Below are positions 1 to 12,140 of a stretch of DNA of 64,000 nucleotides, in pieces (the stretch's first letter is position 1; each line of letters opens with the position of its first letter). Source of the DNA: Cercophora sp. LCS_1. Taxonomy: Eukaryota; Ascomycota; Sordariomycetes; Sordariales; Lasiosphaeriaceae. The stretch lies in assembly GCA_036250225.1 (NCBI GenBank), contig JAPZLL010000021.1:496001-560000 (forward strand). Reading direction: 5' to 3'. The notes below the pieces were generated by a model. It saw only the letters and a list, made by a program, of their open reading frames with translations, was not told the origin of the DNA and ran no database searches. Position numbers and translations under genes: made by a program.

Positions 1-36
1 GGAGGCGGCCTACATAAAGATTACGACACGTGCCTG

Positions 37-375
37 ATGGGCGAGTTCGTATGTACTAATCGCAACTGCCGTAAACCCGGCTGGAGTAGCGGTAAGGTTC
101 CTGTCTGGATACGACTCTACGGCGGCCATCAAGCCGGCGGATACAACGCCGTGGTCTTCAACCAGCGCTGCGGATTGTGTAACCATCTTGGCACCTTGGA
201 GGTGGATGAGGAATGCTACATCGAACGCGTCTCCTACCGGCTGCGCAAGTGGGCGGGCGTACCGGTAACACCGCCGATGTATGGAGGACTAAGCCGGGGG
301 CCACATATGGAGGAGCGTTGTGAGGGCTGCAAACACGGCCATTGTAGCCAAAGCCAGCGTGACGAGGATGATTAG
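37..375 (+). CDS. zf-3CxxC zinc-binding domain protein (C-terminal part)
   Basis: Open frame of 112 codons ending at a TAG. Cysteine pairs spaced as CxxxxC near residue 6, CGLC near residue 46 and CEGCKHGHC near residue 95, with the phrases SSGKVPVWIRLYGG and GYNAVVFNQRC, match the fungal 3CxxC-type zinc finger (zf-3CxxC). Family proteins normally carry this domain at the C-terminus after an N-terminal stretch. The frame is already open at the window edge, so the first Met here is probably internal and the gene starts upstream. The biochemical role of the family is unknown; zinc binding is inferred from the cysteine pattern. Confidence 0.75.
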   Translation: MGEFVCTNRNCRKPGWSSGKVPVWIRLYGGHQAGGYNAVVFNQRCGLCNHLGTLEVDEECYIERVSYRLRKWAGVPVTPPMYGGLSRGPHMEERCEGCKHGHCSQSQRDEDD

Positions 376-823
376 AATGTTTCAGGCGTCTCGCAGCCAT
401 TGGGGGGCTCTTTCCAGACCTGAGGGATCAAACTTTGTACATATATGTACCCCGCGCCGGGGAGGCAGACACGGAAGTAGACAACGGACGCATCCAGTAC
501 GATGAAGGCAGCAGGGCGCAGCGCGCTTCAATAACCAATCAACAGTAGCCCTTGTTCCCATCGCATGCTCCGTATTTAGACTAGCTGCTTCAGCCCCACA
601 GATCGGGCGCGGCCTTTTCCCCCTCCTCCCCTCTCGATCGCTGCCCAAAAGCAGATCACGTCGGGCCTTTCTCCCCCAAAAAAGAAAGAAAACACGCAAA
701 CCTCCAGGTTTTGTGTCGTGAAATCCTTATCCTGCTTGCGATGCGTCAGGCGCTTACCGAGTTCTAGACATACCCGACCCTTTCTCTCCACCCTCAACCA
801 CGTTTCCGTCCATTTCCCCACTA
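376..823. other. Intergenic spacer / BTB gene upstream region
   Basis: No convincing coding frame. A pyrimidine-rich stretch lies at 610-690 and again at 775-820 immediately before the BTB start codon, as is common for fungal 5' UTRs. Confidence 0.5.
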
Positions 824-1833
824 ATGGAGACTTTTGAGCACATGATGGACCCGGACGGCGATGTCGTCATCACGCTCAACAATCCTGGCGCGCCATTTGC
901 ACCCTGGGATGGGGCATCCGCCCCCGCACCAAGAGAGGACTCGAAAGCGCCACAAGCAGTGAAATTCCTTGCATCATCACACCACCTAAAACTAGCCTCT
1001 CCTGTATTCAAGGCCGCCCTAACGGGGAACTGGCAAGAGGGAACCGTAACAAAGGGAGGCCGACGACAAATCGAAACCAGCGACTGGGATGTCGAGGCTC
1101 TCCGGATCACCCTCAGCATCCTCCACGGCCGTACTCTCGGTATCTCACACACTCTCACGCTCGAAATGCTTTGCAAAATCGCCGTGTTAGTCGACTACTA
1201 TCAATGCCACGAGGCTTTCGGTTTCTGCAGCTCAGTCTGGATCGAGCATCTTCGCGGCTCCGTCGCCAAGATATATGGGAGAGATCTCATCCTATGGCTA
1301 TGTGTCTCGTGGGTCTTTCGAGATAGTGGCATCTTTGAAGCCGCCACGGGAGCGGCGATTGAGCAAAGCGCTGAGGAGATCCGGACGCTGGAGCTACCCA
1401 TCCCTGAGTGGGTAACAGGTACGTCCCCGGCTGATCAATCGATTCGTCCGCCTATCATTGACAGTATTTGAAAGACCGAATCAACACGCGGAGGACAGAG
1501 GCGCTTGGCATAATTAAAGAGTCGCTGTGCGCTCTCAAGCGCGAGTTGCTCGATGGCGAGAAAGGTTGCTCCTTTGACTGCCGGTGTCTGTTTCTCGGAG
1601 CGCTCGTCGCTATGATGGACAGGCAGCAGCTGATGAGTGCCGCTTCGCCGCGGTTCTACGGCGTCAGTGTCACCGACGCTCTTGATGGCCCACAAAATAT
1701 AGGCTTTCCTTTGTATCGTGGTTGCTGCTTTGGAACTTTGAAAGCTGGTATGCAGGATTCCATCAGTGTGGCCAAAGGCTACGTGTATTCAGTGACCCTG
1801 GAAGAATATACGACTCCCTTGTCTGGGTTCTGA
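824..1833 (+). CDS. BTB/POZ domain protein
   Basis: Two exons, 824-1411 and 1465-1833, joined by a 53-nt intron (GTAACA...CAG); the splice keeps phase 0 and yields 318 aa. The joined junction, IPEW followed by YLKDRINTRR, reads smoothly, which a simple read-through does not because it hits a stop. The N-terminal 130 residues resemble fungal BTB/POZ domains: VKFLASSHHLKLASPVFKAAL, then a WDVEALRITLSILHGR segment and LEMLCKIAVLVDYYQC. BTB domains mediate dimerisation and often recruit Cullin-3 ligases; no partner domain (MATH, Kelch) is visible. The pyrimidine-rich leader directly before the ATG supports this start. Confidence 0.8.
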
Positions 1834-1862
1834 TCTCAAGGGAGAGAGGTGTAGTTTGGGCT

Positions 1863-1880
1863 TGGGGGGGGGGGGGGGGG
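1863..1880. repeat. Poly-G tract
   Basis: An uninterrupted run of about 18 G residues just downstream of the BTB gene. It is a candidate slippage or quadruplex-forming site. The rest of 1834-2050 has no gene that I can support. Confidence 0.9.
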
Positions 1881-2051
1881 ATTTTATGCAAGGGCGCACC
1901 CGAGGGTGGTATTCAATGCTAGGCATCATTGATGACTTCAGTCGAGGCCTCTTTCGGTTTAGAAAATGGCGCTGGGCAAGGGGCATTCCTAGCCGTCTCC
2001 ACGTCGGTCCCACCTTAGCGAAAGTAGATGAACCCTACTGCCAGGTAAGAG

Positions 2052-3275
2052 CTACATCGATATGTGCATGGTTAGGGTGAGCCATCCGCGTAGACGGCTT
2101 GTGAACTGTACTGGGAGGTTATCGGAAAACGGCCAAAACGAGGGCAAAACTCCAAGTTCGGACGTCGTCGGGAAGTGGCGGTGTGGTGTCGCTGCCGACC
2201 CGTTCGAGCGCGCCAGCCACATACACTCTCCATCCGCAAATGAAGAGACATGGATATCGTCTCCTTCGTCGAGCGGGCTCAGCCAAACCTGCTGGCACGC
2301 TTCTGCTTTGAGGTCCGTGGATCCCCCTTCCTGTTCCTTCTCGTCCAAGTCGGCCACAGCACCCAGAGCGCTGAACCGCAACCACGTCTGCACGTGCTGT
2401 TTCTCGGCCAGCCGAAGCCCAATGTCAACTGACGGAAACAGCCTCGAGAAAAGCTTTGGAGACCAGCTGCCTGCCGAGATGACCAAGTTCTGACAAGGGA
2501 CTCGGCGCGTCTCGCCCCCTTGCAGCCGTAGATCTATGCTGGGTTCAAGTTCGTCGTCGTCGGCATTCTCATTGACCTGTACTGTTTCGGCATGGGTAAG
2601 AAACTCTACTCCCAGCTTTTCACATTCTTCTTGAAGAAATTTGCAAAATTTGGGAGGGTCCCTAGGTAGAAAGGTCCGAGTAAGCTACGAACTACAAAAA
2701 TAAGGAGTGATAGTGGCGGTGGTGACATACAGTCTCGCGGCTGTTGAGCCATCGTTGATCAGACCCCCTTTCCAGGTCTCTTGCACCTTGAGCCACGGCG
2801 GAAGTTTTGAGAGCGCCTCGGGTTCTAGGAGAGGAATATCACTTCAGTCAACACAACTAAAAAAAAAAAAAAAAAATGTCGCCGTGACACGAAGTGACAT
2901 ACCTTGGACTGGGAAAGGGAGCCGAGGGTTGGACGGGTCGTACTTGGAGGAAAAGACGGTGTGGACAACGAGCGCTGAATATCCAATGCTTTCAGTCGCA
3001 GCACGCGAAGCAAGTTCGGAATAGAGGCGGTAGGAAAGTTTCCCCAGAGGCGCAATCTTCTGGCCCAAGCCGAACTCCCCCAGGGCGCCCTCGCATTGTC
3101 CCGAGGCCGCTCCGCAGATAGTAGAAGACAAATCGGCCACGATAATCGGTGCGAGCGTGTTTTGCGAAGCCAGCGCAAGGTGGGAGCCTGTAGAAAGTCC
3201 GATTATGCCCCCTCCAAGGATGACTGTTGGGCGTTGGGCCTTCATTCCAGTGGCGACCTGCTGAAGGGAGGCCAT
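2052..3275 (-). pseudogene. FAD-dependent oxidoreductase (DAO-like), 3' end replaced
   Basis: Exons 3275-2903, 2824-2731 and 2661-2052 with introns 2902-2825 (donor GTATGT, acceptor CTAG, containing an 18-nt T tract in sense) and 2730-2662 (GTATGT...CTAG). Phases fit and give an open 358-aa frame. The N-terminus has a Rossmann motif (VILGGGIIGLSTG) followed by GAASGQCEGALG; the middle has ECEKLGVEF and LVISAGSWSPKLF, all typical of the D-amino-acid-oxidase/FAD superfamily. After SNG (about position 2212) the homology stops. The last ~50 codons are unrelated and overlap, antisense, a short stretch resembling the NLR gene at 9461-9510. The substrate half and C-terminal FAD contacts are missing, so I call it a truncated or chimeric gene. 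Confidence 0.7.
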
Positions 3276-5001
3276 GATGTCTGCTTCAAAGGGGGCGATT
3301 TTTGGGGGTGAATTTGCGAGAAGGTGGCAACGCAGTGCATGTGAAATGATCCCTGGCGGTTATTCTTTGCCCTATTTTTTATCCTAATACAGCTAGCCTT
3401 AGCGTGGCACATTAGTGCTTGGCAAAAAGTGGGCTCGAGCAGTTTTCGCACGCGCTTATCTGCGTACACATCGTTTTCCGAGCGTACAACGCCGTCGCAG
3501 ACACTACCCTAACCGCTTGAAGAAAGCAGAGTGGCCATCCACTTCGTCAAAAACGCTCAAGAAGGACGCAGTCAATGCCGAGGCCGTAACAGCACAGATC
3601 CGACAGGAGATCAGCGATAGCAACACTAGCAACGTTTGCGACATCGGCAATAGTGGAGCCAGTGGCGACCACAGCCGCGCTCAAACGGGGGGTTGAAACT
3701 CCAACTCCCCTTACACCTACCCAGGGAAATTACCCAACAGGACTGCACGACAGACCAGCACCGTCGTTGGCTCCCTGAACGCCGACCATCCCCCGTCGAA
3801 GCCCGGGGCCAAGGTCCCAAACCACCGCAGAATGGGCAGCGAGATGTTCATGAAGCCGAATTTGAACCGGGACGAAAACACAGTCACCTTCATGCTTGTC
3901 GGCGAGAAGGGCGCACCGGGATTGAATCGCAGTATCTGACTTACGCGGCAGCATATACCCAAGAGAGCGCGTGAGCTCGATGCATAGTTCACTACGATGA
4001 ACAGGAGATCCTCCGTATCTCCTTACACAACAGAGCCCTAGTTACCTACTGGGCAAGGAAGAGATTGGTCGCGGACATTCGGGACTTCCCCCACGAGTAC
4101 AACTTGGCAGCAGTGAACAGTACTGCAGCTTCGCGCCCAGTGTTTACCCAGAACACTAAGAACGACCCTCCGGAGGATACGAGGGAGCTTGTTGCCATTC
4201 GAACGTGCAAGGATTCATGGATCTCTGGGGCTGTATAAAGGAAACCCTTTTTGTGCTGGGGATTTGGGAGACAAATGTGATGGTGGTTGGAGCATAGTCG
4301 ATGTCCGATGGCAGTATTGCAGTGCACGGTACGGCCTCCAGCAATCTCGATTTGCTGTGGGCGACGATCATGGACACCAGAAGGAATATTTCGAATGCCT
4401 GCAAAATTTCCGAGGAGGCATCAAGATTTTACATTGACGCACATTTACATATGAAGGGCCTATCTACAGTTTAGAGAGGCCTTGACTGAATACAGTGTGC
4501 CATCTTCGTCATCATCATGACCCATTATCTGTGCCTCCTACGCATGCATAGTCCGTAACAACCCCGTAAGCCATGAACCGGAGATGTATTACCGCACATT
4601 GCGACGGCTTCAGAGTTACGGAGGTCAGGAAGACCGCCGCAAATTCCATCCATCCAGCTCCATAAAGCGGCAGTGTAACTTCCCAGCAAGAACTCAACTC
4701 TTGCTCTCCTTGTCACCGAATTAGCGTGACTTTCCATACATTGGGTTATAGGAGCCCGGGTGGATCATTGAGTCAATCCTTACCGAGGTCAATATTCAAA
4801 TTGTCTCTCGACTGGACATCTTCCCATGCGTCAATACTAACCCGTCCTTCAACACAAACACACATTACTCTGGCGTGCAACGACGTTCGGAACTTGTGCG
4901 ACCGTTAAAGCTGAAGAAGGCACTACTGCGGTTACATTGCGGTGAGCATCTAGTTTTGACACAATGACCTATGATAGCAGAAGAAATACTTGGGAGAAAC
5001 C
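3276..5001. other. Gene-poor region with weak, broken coding signal
   Basis: No intact gene. On the plus strand, 3415-3950 keeps one frame broken by a TGA at about 3694, and 4000-4240 holds a short open frame. Their amino-acid composition looks protein-like (for example VTFMLVGEKGAPG), but I recognise no family. It may be an eroded gene; 4440-5000 shows nothing. Confidence 0.25.
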
Positions 5002-6102
5002 TCAAGCTTCCATTCCCCTCCCCGAATCTGGTTCCGCGTGAACACCCGTAGCTGTATGCCGGCTACGCCAACTCCTTCCGAGCACCTTACTCCTCTCCCT
5101 CTCGAATCTCTTCGTGCGTATGATATTATAAATCCAAAGGAGAATTGAAGCCAACACAAGAAGCGCAAGCGCTGAGATTGCAAGAAAGATGGAGAAAATC
5201 CCAAACCCATACGATGCGTTCTGAAAACCCCGGTCGCCAGCCAGTCTGTCGGTTGACAAGCCAACTTGCATCGCCGAGAGAACAAGAATGAGGTAGGCCG
5301 TTACGGTGATGAGCCAGGCCGAGTTATCGCGGTAAAAGCCGCCGTAGGATTGCCACGTGGCCACAAAATCGGGGGGCAGGGGTCCTCGTAGGAAGAAGAG
5401 GATAAGCCGGAGGCGGTTAAGTCGCAGTTCGCCATATACGAAGCGCGGTGCTACTTGTTTGTAGAGACCGTTGCTCCCTTCGGCGCTGAGAACTTCTTGG
5501 ACTAATTTTCGCCACTGGGGCCAAGTGATCTCTGCGGGTATGAGATGCCTGTCTTTTGCGATGACGAAGTCGCTCTCGTAGACGATAAGCGAAACGTAGG
5601 AGAGAAGAAAACCTAGTGCGCATGCTCGGAGATGGGAATGGCCGCAGTTTGGCTCGGAAGGCCCAGAGCCCGGGGAGATGTCGAGGGGCCGGCACGAGTC
5701 GCAAGTCAGATGGTTCGTCCAGAATCTGGGAATCAGGATATAGCGTGGAAGAGGCTTGAGAAAAATGCGGCCTGAGCCCCACACAAGGTGGAAGTCCATT
5801 TGCTCTCTCATGACGATGTCACGACCCAGGGACAGCTGGTGGTGAAGCGGCCGGGGTGGCACTGGTCTACCGGCAATCCATAAGTGGTCGATTATTTCGT
5901 GCAGTTTATCGGCCCCAAGGTCCCGCTCGATTGTTTCGGGAGATGGTGCAAACAGGGCATGCAAGTTGTCGCTGTGCATCCGATACGATGCCGGGAAGTT
6001 GTCCATCAACTCCTCATTACTTCTGGCGGGACTGAAGAGATCGGATGTAAATGGCATCTCCTTTGTGCCTGCCATGTTGGTAGATACTAGCTCGACGAGC
6101 AA
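5002..6102 (-). CDS. Fungal two-pass membrane protein (DUF6601-like)
   Basis: Single-exon frame of 366 codons. Two hydrophobic helices lie near the C-terminus (about residues 265-290 and 298-330), separated by a short polar loop and followed by a basic RTKRFERERSK tail, so the protein is a C-terminal-anchored two-pass membrane protein. The central region (LPRYILIPRFW, RACALGFLLSYVSLIVYESDF, ITWPQWRKLV) resembles a fungal family I associate with DUF6601. No catalytic motif is seen. An alternative start is Met10 at 6075. The function is unknown. Confidence 0.7.
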   Translation of the reverse strand: MLVELVSTNMAGTKEMPFTSDLFSPARSNEELMDNFPASYRMHSDNLHALFAPSPETIERDLGADKLHEIIDHLWIAGRPVPPRPLHHQLSLGRDIVMREQMDFHLVWGSGRIFLKPLPRYILIPRFWTNHLTCDSCRPLDISPGSGPSEPNCGHSHLRACALGFLLSYVSLIVYESDFVIAKDRHLIPAEITWPQWRKLVQEVLSAEGSNGLYKQVAPRFVYGELRLNRLRLILFFLRGPLPPDFVATWQSYGGFYRDNSAWLITVTAYLILVLSAMQVGLSTDRLAGDRGFQNASYGFGIFSIFLAISALALLVLASILLWIYNIIRTKRFERERSKVLGRSWRSRHTATGVHAEPDSGRGMEA

Positions 6103-6874
6103 GCGTCAATCCAACGGTAAAAATTCCACGGGGTTGGTGGCTCGAGCTGGACTGTCCACCTCACCCGTCATGAAATTAGGAAAATTCGCGTCCGGCGCCT
6201 AATTGAACATGGTGGTGAGGGGTCGGGGCAACCATATCTAATAAAGTGAGACAGCAGGTCTTATAGGTTGACAGGGTGCATCGGCATGCAAGACGCCTGC
6301 GGTTCAGTCACCCCGCAGTTGGGGAGATCTGGTTGGTTGAGTTGATCTCTTCGGCGCCAAACAATCACCCTAAGATACGTGAAGGCCGCTTTCGATTAGA
6401 GATTCTGGAATACGGTTCTGACGAAACCCAGTTCCAATCGATAGAGAAAGTGAACCCTTGGTAAGTGGGAATGGCATGGATTCAGTGCGGTTCTCCGACG
6501 CAAGTTGTGCCGGCCAAGTTCTACCTCATTTTTGGGTGGAAGGGCACGTCGTAACTTTCTTGGGTGGTGTGGGCCTCCTCTTCTGTGACTCGCCCCTCAT
6601 GCATCCGACATGGGGTTCAATGAGGAAGAGCATCACCGCCTCGGTCAGCCATTGGGCGCCACCCAGTCTTGACGCGGGGTTTCTCGCTGGACTGATATCT
6701 TGGTGCCCGACTTCCCTCGCAAACTTCAAGACACACGCGTCGCTCACATAACCTCCGCAGCAGAACGCTGCAAAGCCCACACAAATCGAAACACCCTCGC
6801 TTAAGACTCCACCGAGCGAGCCTCTGACACACTGGGTACAATCGATTGCAACAAGGCCGTCTTCCAGGAGGGAA
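6103..6874. other. Intergenic region upstream of NLR 1
   Basis: Divergent spacer between the membrane-protein gene and NLR 1. Short open frames on both strands lack protein-like composition or recognisable domains. Confidence 0.4.
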
Positions 6875-9800
6875 ATGTCGAATACGTCGCAATCGCGACC
6901 TCCGGTCGCTCCAAAGTCACCCGCCGACAAGGTCAAACACGGGGCGGTGTTCCGAGTCACAGGTCTGCCAGGCGGCAAGCCCTTGAAGGGTGTGAAGTCG
7001 GAGTTGCAGAAAACGATCGAGGCCCAAGAGCAAGGCCTGAGTGTCAAGATCGAGGTTGTGCCGTCATGCTATGATGATACCCTTGTTGCCTTGGTCGAAT
7101 TCCCGAACGGCACCCCGGATTTTCTCTCCGAACTAACGCGCGATCCCCTCTCCAGTTGGGGTATGGAGATGGGTATGGATGACATATCTTTCGATCGCCA
7201 TTTCTTCGGTTTTACGCAACTGTACCCAACCGCAGAGGGGCGTCCAGTAGCAGCTGAGTGCGTGTTCCCCAGCTCGAATTACTGTCCTCATGTATGCCTT
7301 AAGTTGACTGTTGAGCCAAAGCATCATCGCAATCACCGGTCTCGATGGCAACGCATACGGCTCGTGGAGGGGTCGGGATAATCTAGGAAGGATGTGGCTC
7401 CGCCACTGGCTGTCCAGCAGCATGCCGGATTGCCGCACCATGACATACGGCTACAACTCGAAGCTTTCGGTCCGTGGAATCGACACGTTGGAGGACTACA
7501 GCCGCGAGTTGCTTGAAGGAATCAAGAACGTACGGGCCACCAAAGAGGCAAGTGCATCTCCAACCGTTTCCTCATTTACGTTGTCTCACAAATTACCTGC
7601 AGCTCCAGGAACGCCCACTCATCTTTGTGGCCCACAGCTTCGGTGGTATCATCTTGGCACATGTACGTTTTCATTTCGATGATTTGCCGGCTTTTTGGGC
7701 ATTTCACTTACCCTTGAACCCAAGGCGCTCATCCAAGCAAAGCTTGTTGGCACCGAAGAGGGTGTCGGCCGAACGACAACGTCTCTGGTCACAGCAACAC
7801 GCGGTATACTGTTCTTCGGTGTCCCGCACTCCGGACTTTTCGTAGAAGACGTGGTAAGCATGGTGGGAGAGGGACACCCGCGTAAACAGCTTGTGGAAAA
7901 GTTGAGCAAGTCATCTGATGCCCTGCGGTCGCAACTGAGGGATTTCAGAAACATTGCTCGCAATTTCAAAATCGTCAGTTTTCACGAGACGCACCAGACA
8001 AGACGTCTGGAACCTGTACGTAATTTTTTCCTATCTCCTACTCTATCTTCGCGTAGCGACTAACCGGCGACTTTAACCAACGAAGGATGGGAAGTCGTGG
8101 AAGCGCAGCGGCGAGTACATCACATTCGTCGAGTCTGACTCCGCCCTCCTACTGCTGCCGGACGACATGGAGGCCAAAGTTAAAGTCAGCGAGAATCATT
8201 CCAATATTGTCAAGTTCAGGGGAAGGCAACAGGAGCCGTATATCACCACGCTCCGGTACTTGCGGGAGCTTACCAGTCCAAAGGACAAGACGGGTGTGAC
8301 TACAGGGGGCATCGCAACTAATATCACCGCGCCGAGGGTGTACAACTGCAACGAGGAAGCAAAGCAAGGCTAGTCAACCCCAATGAGAGCGTGATCCTGT
8401 TCCAAGCAATCAAACCAGTTAGACTGAGTTGGGCTTGTTGAGTGAACTGCTGATGCTGACACATGTTGATAATTGCAGACTGCCTAGAATCTCTCAGATT
8501 CTCGAGATACAATGCTCGACAACGCGAGATATCGTCTGCATACGCGGGAACATGCGATTGGCTCCGCGGGACTAAGCAATATAAGCGATGGTGGAACCGA
8601 CGAGATGTCTCAAATCACAACGGCGTCCTCTGGATCAAGGGAAAGCCAGGCGCCGGGAAGTCCACGCTGCTCAGACACACACTGAAGCATGTCCAGGACT
8701 CGGCGGATGTTGGTGACACCACCATTGCCGCATACTTCTTCCACGCCCGGGGAGATAACTTGGAAAAGTCACCCCAAGGCATGTTGCGGTCCTTGGTCTC
8801 CCAGCTGTTGGAAGCGGAGCCACAACTACAGGAAAAATTGGTTTACCTGTTTCGCGAAAAGGCGGCTCTAGGTTTTGTCCAATGGGGTGACGTCGAGCTC
8901 AAACAATTTTTTCTCGACAACATCCGAGGTTCCAAAGCGCGCCGCGTCTTCCTCTTCGTCGACGCTCTGGACGAGTGCCGCGAAGGCGATGTCCGGGATG
9001 TGGTCAACTTCCTGGCTGACCTGAGCGAGCAAGGTGTGCATGACGAGGTGAACCTCAACATCTGTCTCTCCAGTCGACACTATCCGCATACACAGATGAA
9101 GAAGATGATTGAGGTTGATGTCGGAAAAGAGCAGGCTCACAACGAGGACTTGACGCGCTATGTGAACGGCAAGCTCCCTGATATTGAGGACCCCAGTATC
9201 AAAGAGCTCATCGTCGAGAAAGCTTCAGGAGTCTTCATGTGGGTTGTTCTTGTTGTTGCACGCGTCAAGCAGGCCCACGAAAAAGGGGACTCCAACCGCA
9301 ATCTCCACGAGATACTACATAAGATCCCTGGCGACATGGATGATCTATACCAGACAATTCTGGACCAGGACACGTCGAAAAGAGCCGAAACTGTTCGTGT
9401 TTTTCAGTGGGTTCTCTTTGCGGAACACGCCCTGTCACCAGAAGAACTTTACTGGGTAGTGTGGGAAAACGACCAAAACGGAGGTAAAACTCCAAGTTTG
9501 GATGTTCTCGAACGCCGAATCAGAGAGGTCTCGAAGGGCCTTGTCGAGATCACTGGGGAGAATAACTTCGACCGCAAGGTGCAGTTCATCCACGAATCTG
9601 TCGTCGATTTCCTGCTTCGCAATCGAAGGCTACAACGGCTTTCTACAACGCTCGAGAACAACATGGTTGGTGTCAGCCATTGCCAGCTACGTGATATTTG
9701 CATGCGATATTTATTGAAGCCCCGAGAAGGCCTCTCCCCAGGCTTAGAAGTGCTTGAGTGGGGGCATCCGCCGGCGGGATACGCCTCACATTTCGTTTTT

Positions 9801-12140
9801 TGGCACGCAGATCGGGCGCAAGCAGCGGGCCTCAGTCAATACAACTTCATTCGTGGTGATCCTCGACGCTGGGATTGGCTTTTGAGCAACCTTCTATACA
9901 GTACGATGCCCATGCCTAGGGACGTCAGCCTACTCTATGCTATGACCAGTCTTGGGCACAAGAATCTTACTGAGATGCTGCTGGAGACAGCTACAGTCGC
10001 AGAGGTAAATGTCTCTGGCGGCTCGTACGGCAACCCACTGCAGGCGGTTGCGGTACAGGGTTGGGATGATATTGTTGTCAAGCTTCTGAAGAGCGGCGCA
10101 GACGTCAATACCCAAGCTGGTGTTTTCCATACGGCTTTGCAAGCTGCGGTGGCTGTGATGGACGTGAATTCTCCTCCAGATAAGACGGATCAGCAATACG
10201 GTATCATCAACACACTCCTGGGTCATAAAGCTGATGTCAATGCCATTGGCGGTATCTACGGGACAGCGCTCCACGCCGCACTTGCCAGGGGCAACCAGAT
10301 AGTTGCCAGATTGTTGATGGACAATGGTGCTGACATCACCGCAACAGGGGGGTGGTATGGAACTACATTCCACGCGGCAATGGCCTCCAAGATTTTTGGG
10401 GAAGAGGACATTATGAGGAGATTGATCCGAGGTGGTGCCGACCCCAACACCTGCGGTAGTTGCGACGAGCTAAAAGTAGCAACATCCCCCTATGCGTTCG
10501 AGAAAGATGAAGTGAGGGTATCCGCGGAGGGTGGTCAACCCCTTTGGGCTCCCCCACTGTTCCGGGCTGTGGAACTCAACAGTGTAGCGATGGTGAATCT
10601 TTTCCTCGAGCTTGGCGCGGATATAAATGGGACTTGCGGTATACCGCCCAACGATCTACCCTCACTCTGCAGCTTCGAGATCTATTCGATGGGATCCACC
10701 CGACACATCCGTATGGGGAGCACATCACTAATGATGGCGTGCGCGTTGCTCGCGGGAGGGTCAGAGGGAAAGACCACACTTGTCGAGTTGCTTCTTGACA
10801 GAGGTGCGGATGTCGCAGCGCAATCCGAGGACGGGGCAACAGCTTTGCTTTGGGCTGTACGACAAGATGACTACAGGATAGCGAAACTTCTCCTCAACAA
10901 CGGGGCCGATCCGCATGCAACGACAAGCTCTGGCGAGACGATTCTCCACGCTGCCGCTGTACATGGAAATTGCGACACCATCAAACTGTTCCTGAAGCAA
11001 AACGTCGACATTGACGCCAGGGACGAATATGGGCGAACGGCATTGTACCTGGCATCCCGATACAGACGCGCAAAAGCAGTGCAACTGTTGTTGCAGATGC
11101 GACCCAATCAAAAGCTTGACCACGTGGCAGGGCTACTCTTCAAGATGGTGCCGCCCCAAGGCCGTCACGTAAAAAGGCTTGAGGTCAACAGTGGCTGCTT
11201 TTATATATCTCAAACACCAGGGTTGCAAATTACGATCGACGAACTCATTGTAAGAGACGGTAATCTTTACATAGAGGATTCCGGCAATGGAGTTCGGGTC
11301 GGCAATATAGCGGTCGAGGCCGGGATATTGCACGTTGAGGACACCAAGGGCTTTGGCCCTGCCTTTCTCAAGCGAGTCAACATATCTGGTGGTGCCTTCC
11401 GTACGGTGGGCTTGCTCGTCATCGGTGAAATGACCGTTAGCGGTGATGGTTCATTTCTCCCTAATGGCCAGATGACTATTGATAGTTTGACGACGGAGGA
11501 GATAAATTCAGTCCAAGTCGCCGGGGGCCTCTCGGTTTTGGCACTAAGGCGATGGGAAAGCCTCAGTATTTCGCCGACCCGCAAGCCAGAGGGTGATGCC
11601 GAGTCGAAAGGTGTCGCGAAAGCGGAAATGATGCCGGGGCTTTCCCTTACACTCGGGAACGGGGAAACGGCACAATACAGCGACGATTCTCAAACGAACG
11701 ACTTGAAGGAGACAGGGATTGTCATGGACATCAATCACGCAACAGGCAAGGTTAGCATATTCTCCACTGACGGGGTTCTCACGGCATGTGGTGTTGCGGA
11801 AACAATGGCGAAACTACCAGATGAGCGTTTCCTTGAGCTCACGAAACTCCAGCACAGATGGGTCATAGAACTTGAATCCAAAGCTCTGGTGTGGAGAGGG
11901 GAGTATAAGGCCATAGCACGGATGCTGCAAAAAGCAGCAAAACGCCAACGTTCGGGGGATTGGAAAAAAAAAGAAAACACTGGCAAAAGTCATGAAGAAG
12001 GCAGCAAAACTGTGGGAATAGAGCTCTGTTCTGGGTGGGAGGAGGAAGTTCAGAGTCCGGATGAGAGGAAAATGACAGCAACTCGGCAACTCGGCAACTC
12101 GGCACGCAGTGGTTCGCTCGTTGCGGAGACGCCGCAATAA
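6875..12140 (+). CDS. NLR 1: SERAC1-like hydrolase - NACHT - ankyrin - beta-repeat protein
   Basis: Six exons (6875-7257, 7316-7547, 7603-7662, 7725-8015, 8086-8293, 8479-12140) join in phase to 1,611 aa. The second intron uses a GC-AG pair (GCAAGT donor at 7548); the fifth has a weak GTGTGA donor and is the least certain. Residues ~130-385 form a SERAC1-type alpha/beta hydrolase: ITGLDGNAYGSW, nucleophile Ser217 in AHSFGG (first Gly replaced by Ala), GILFFGVPHSG, and a C-terminal ENHSNIVKF supplying the His. A NACHT NTPase follows, with Walker A GKPGAGKS near 446 and Walker B LFVDALDEC near 550. Ankyrin repeats span about 895-1265 (ADVNTQAG, GTALHAALARGN, ADVNAIGG). A beta-strand-rich segment (about 1280-1425) and a charged tail complete it. 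Fungal NLRs of this class sense non-self or trigger incompatibility; ligand and output are unknown. Confidence 0.85.

Noticed and set aside
2844..2895. Poly-A/poly-T tract as a retroposon tail
   Set aside because: It lies inside a well-supported intron of the FAD oxidoreductase, with no target-site duplication visible.
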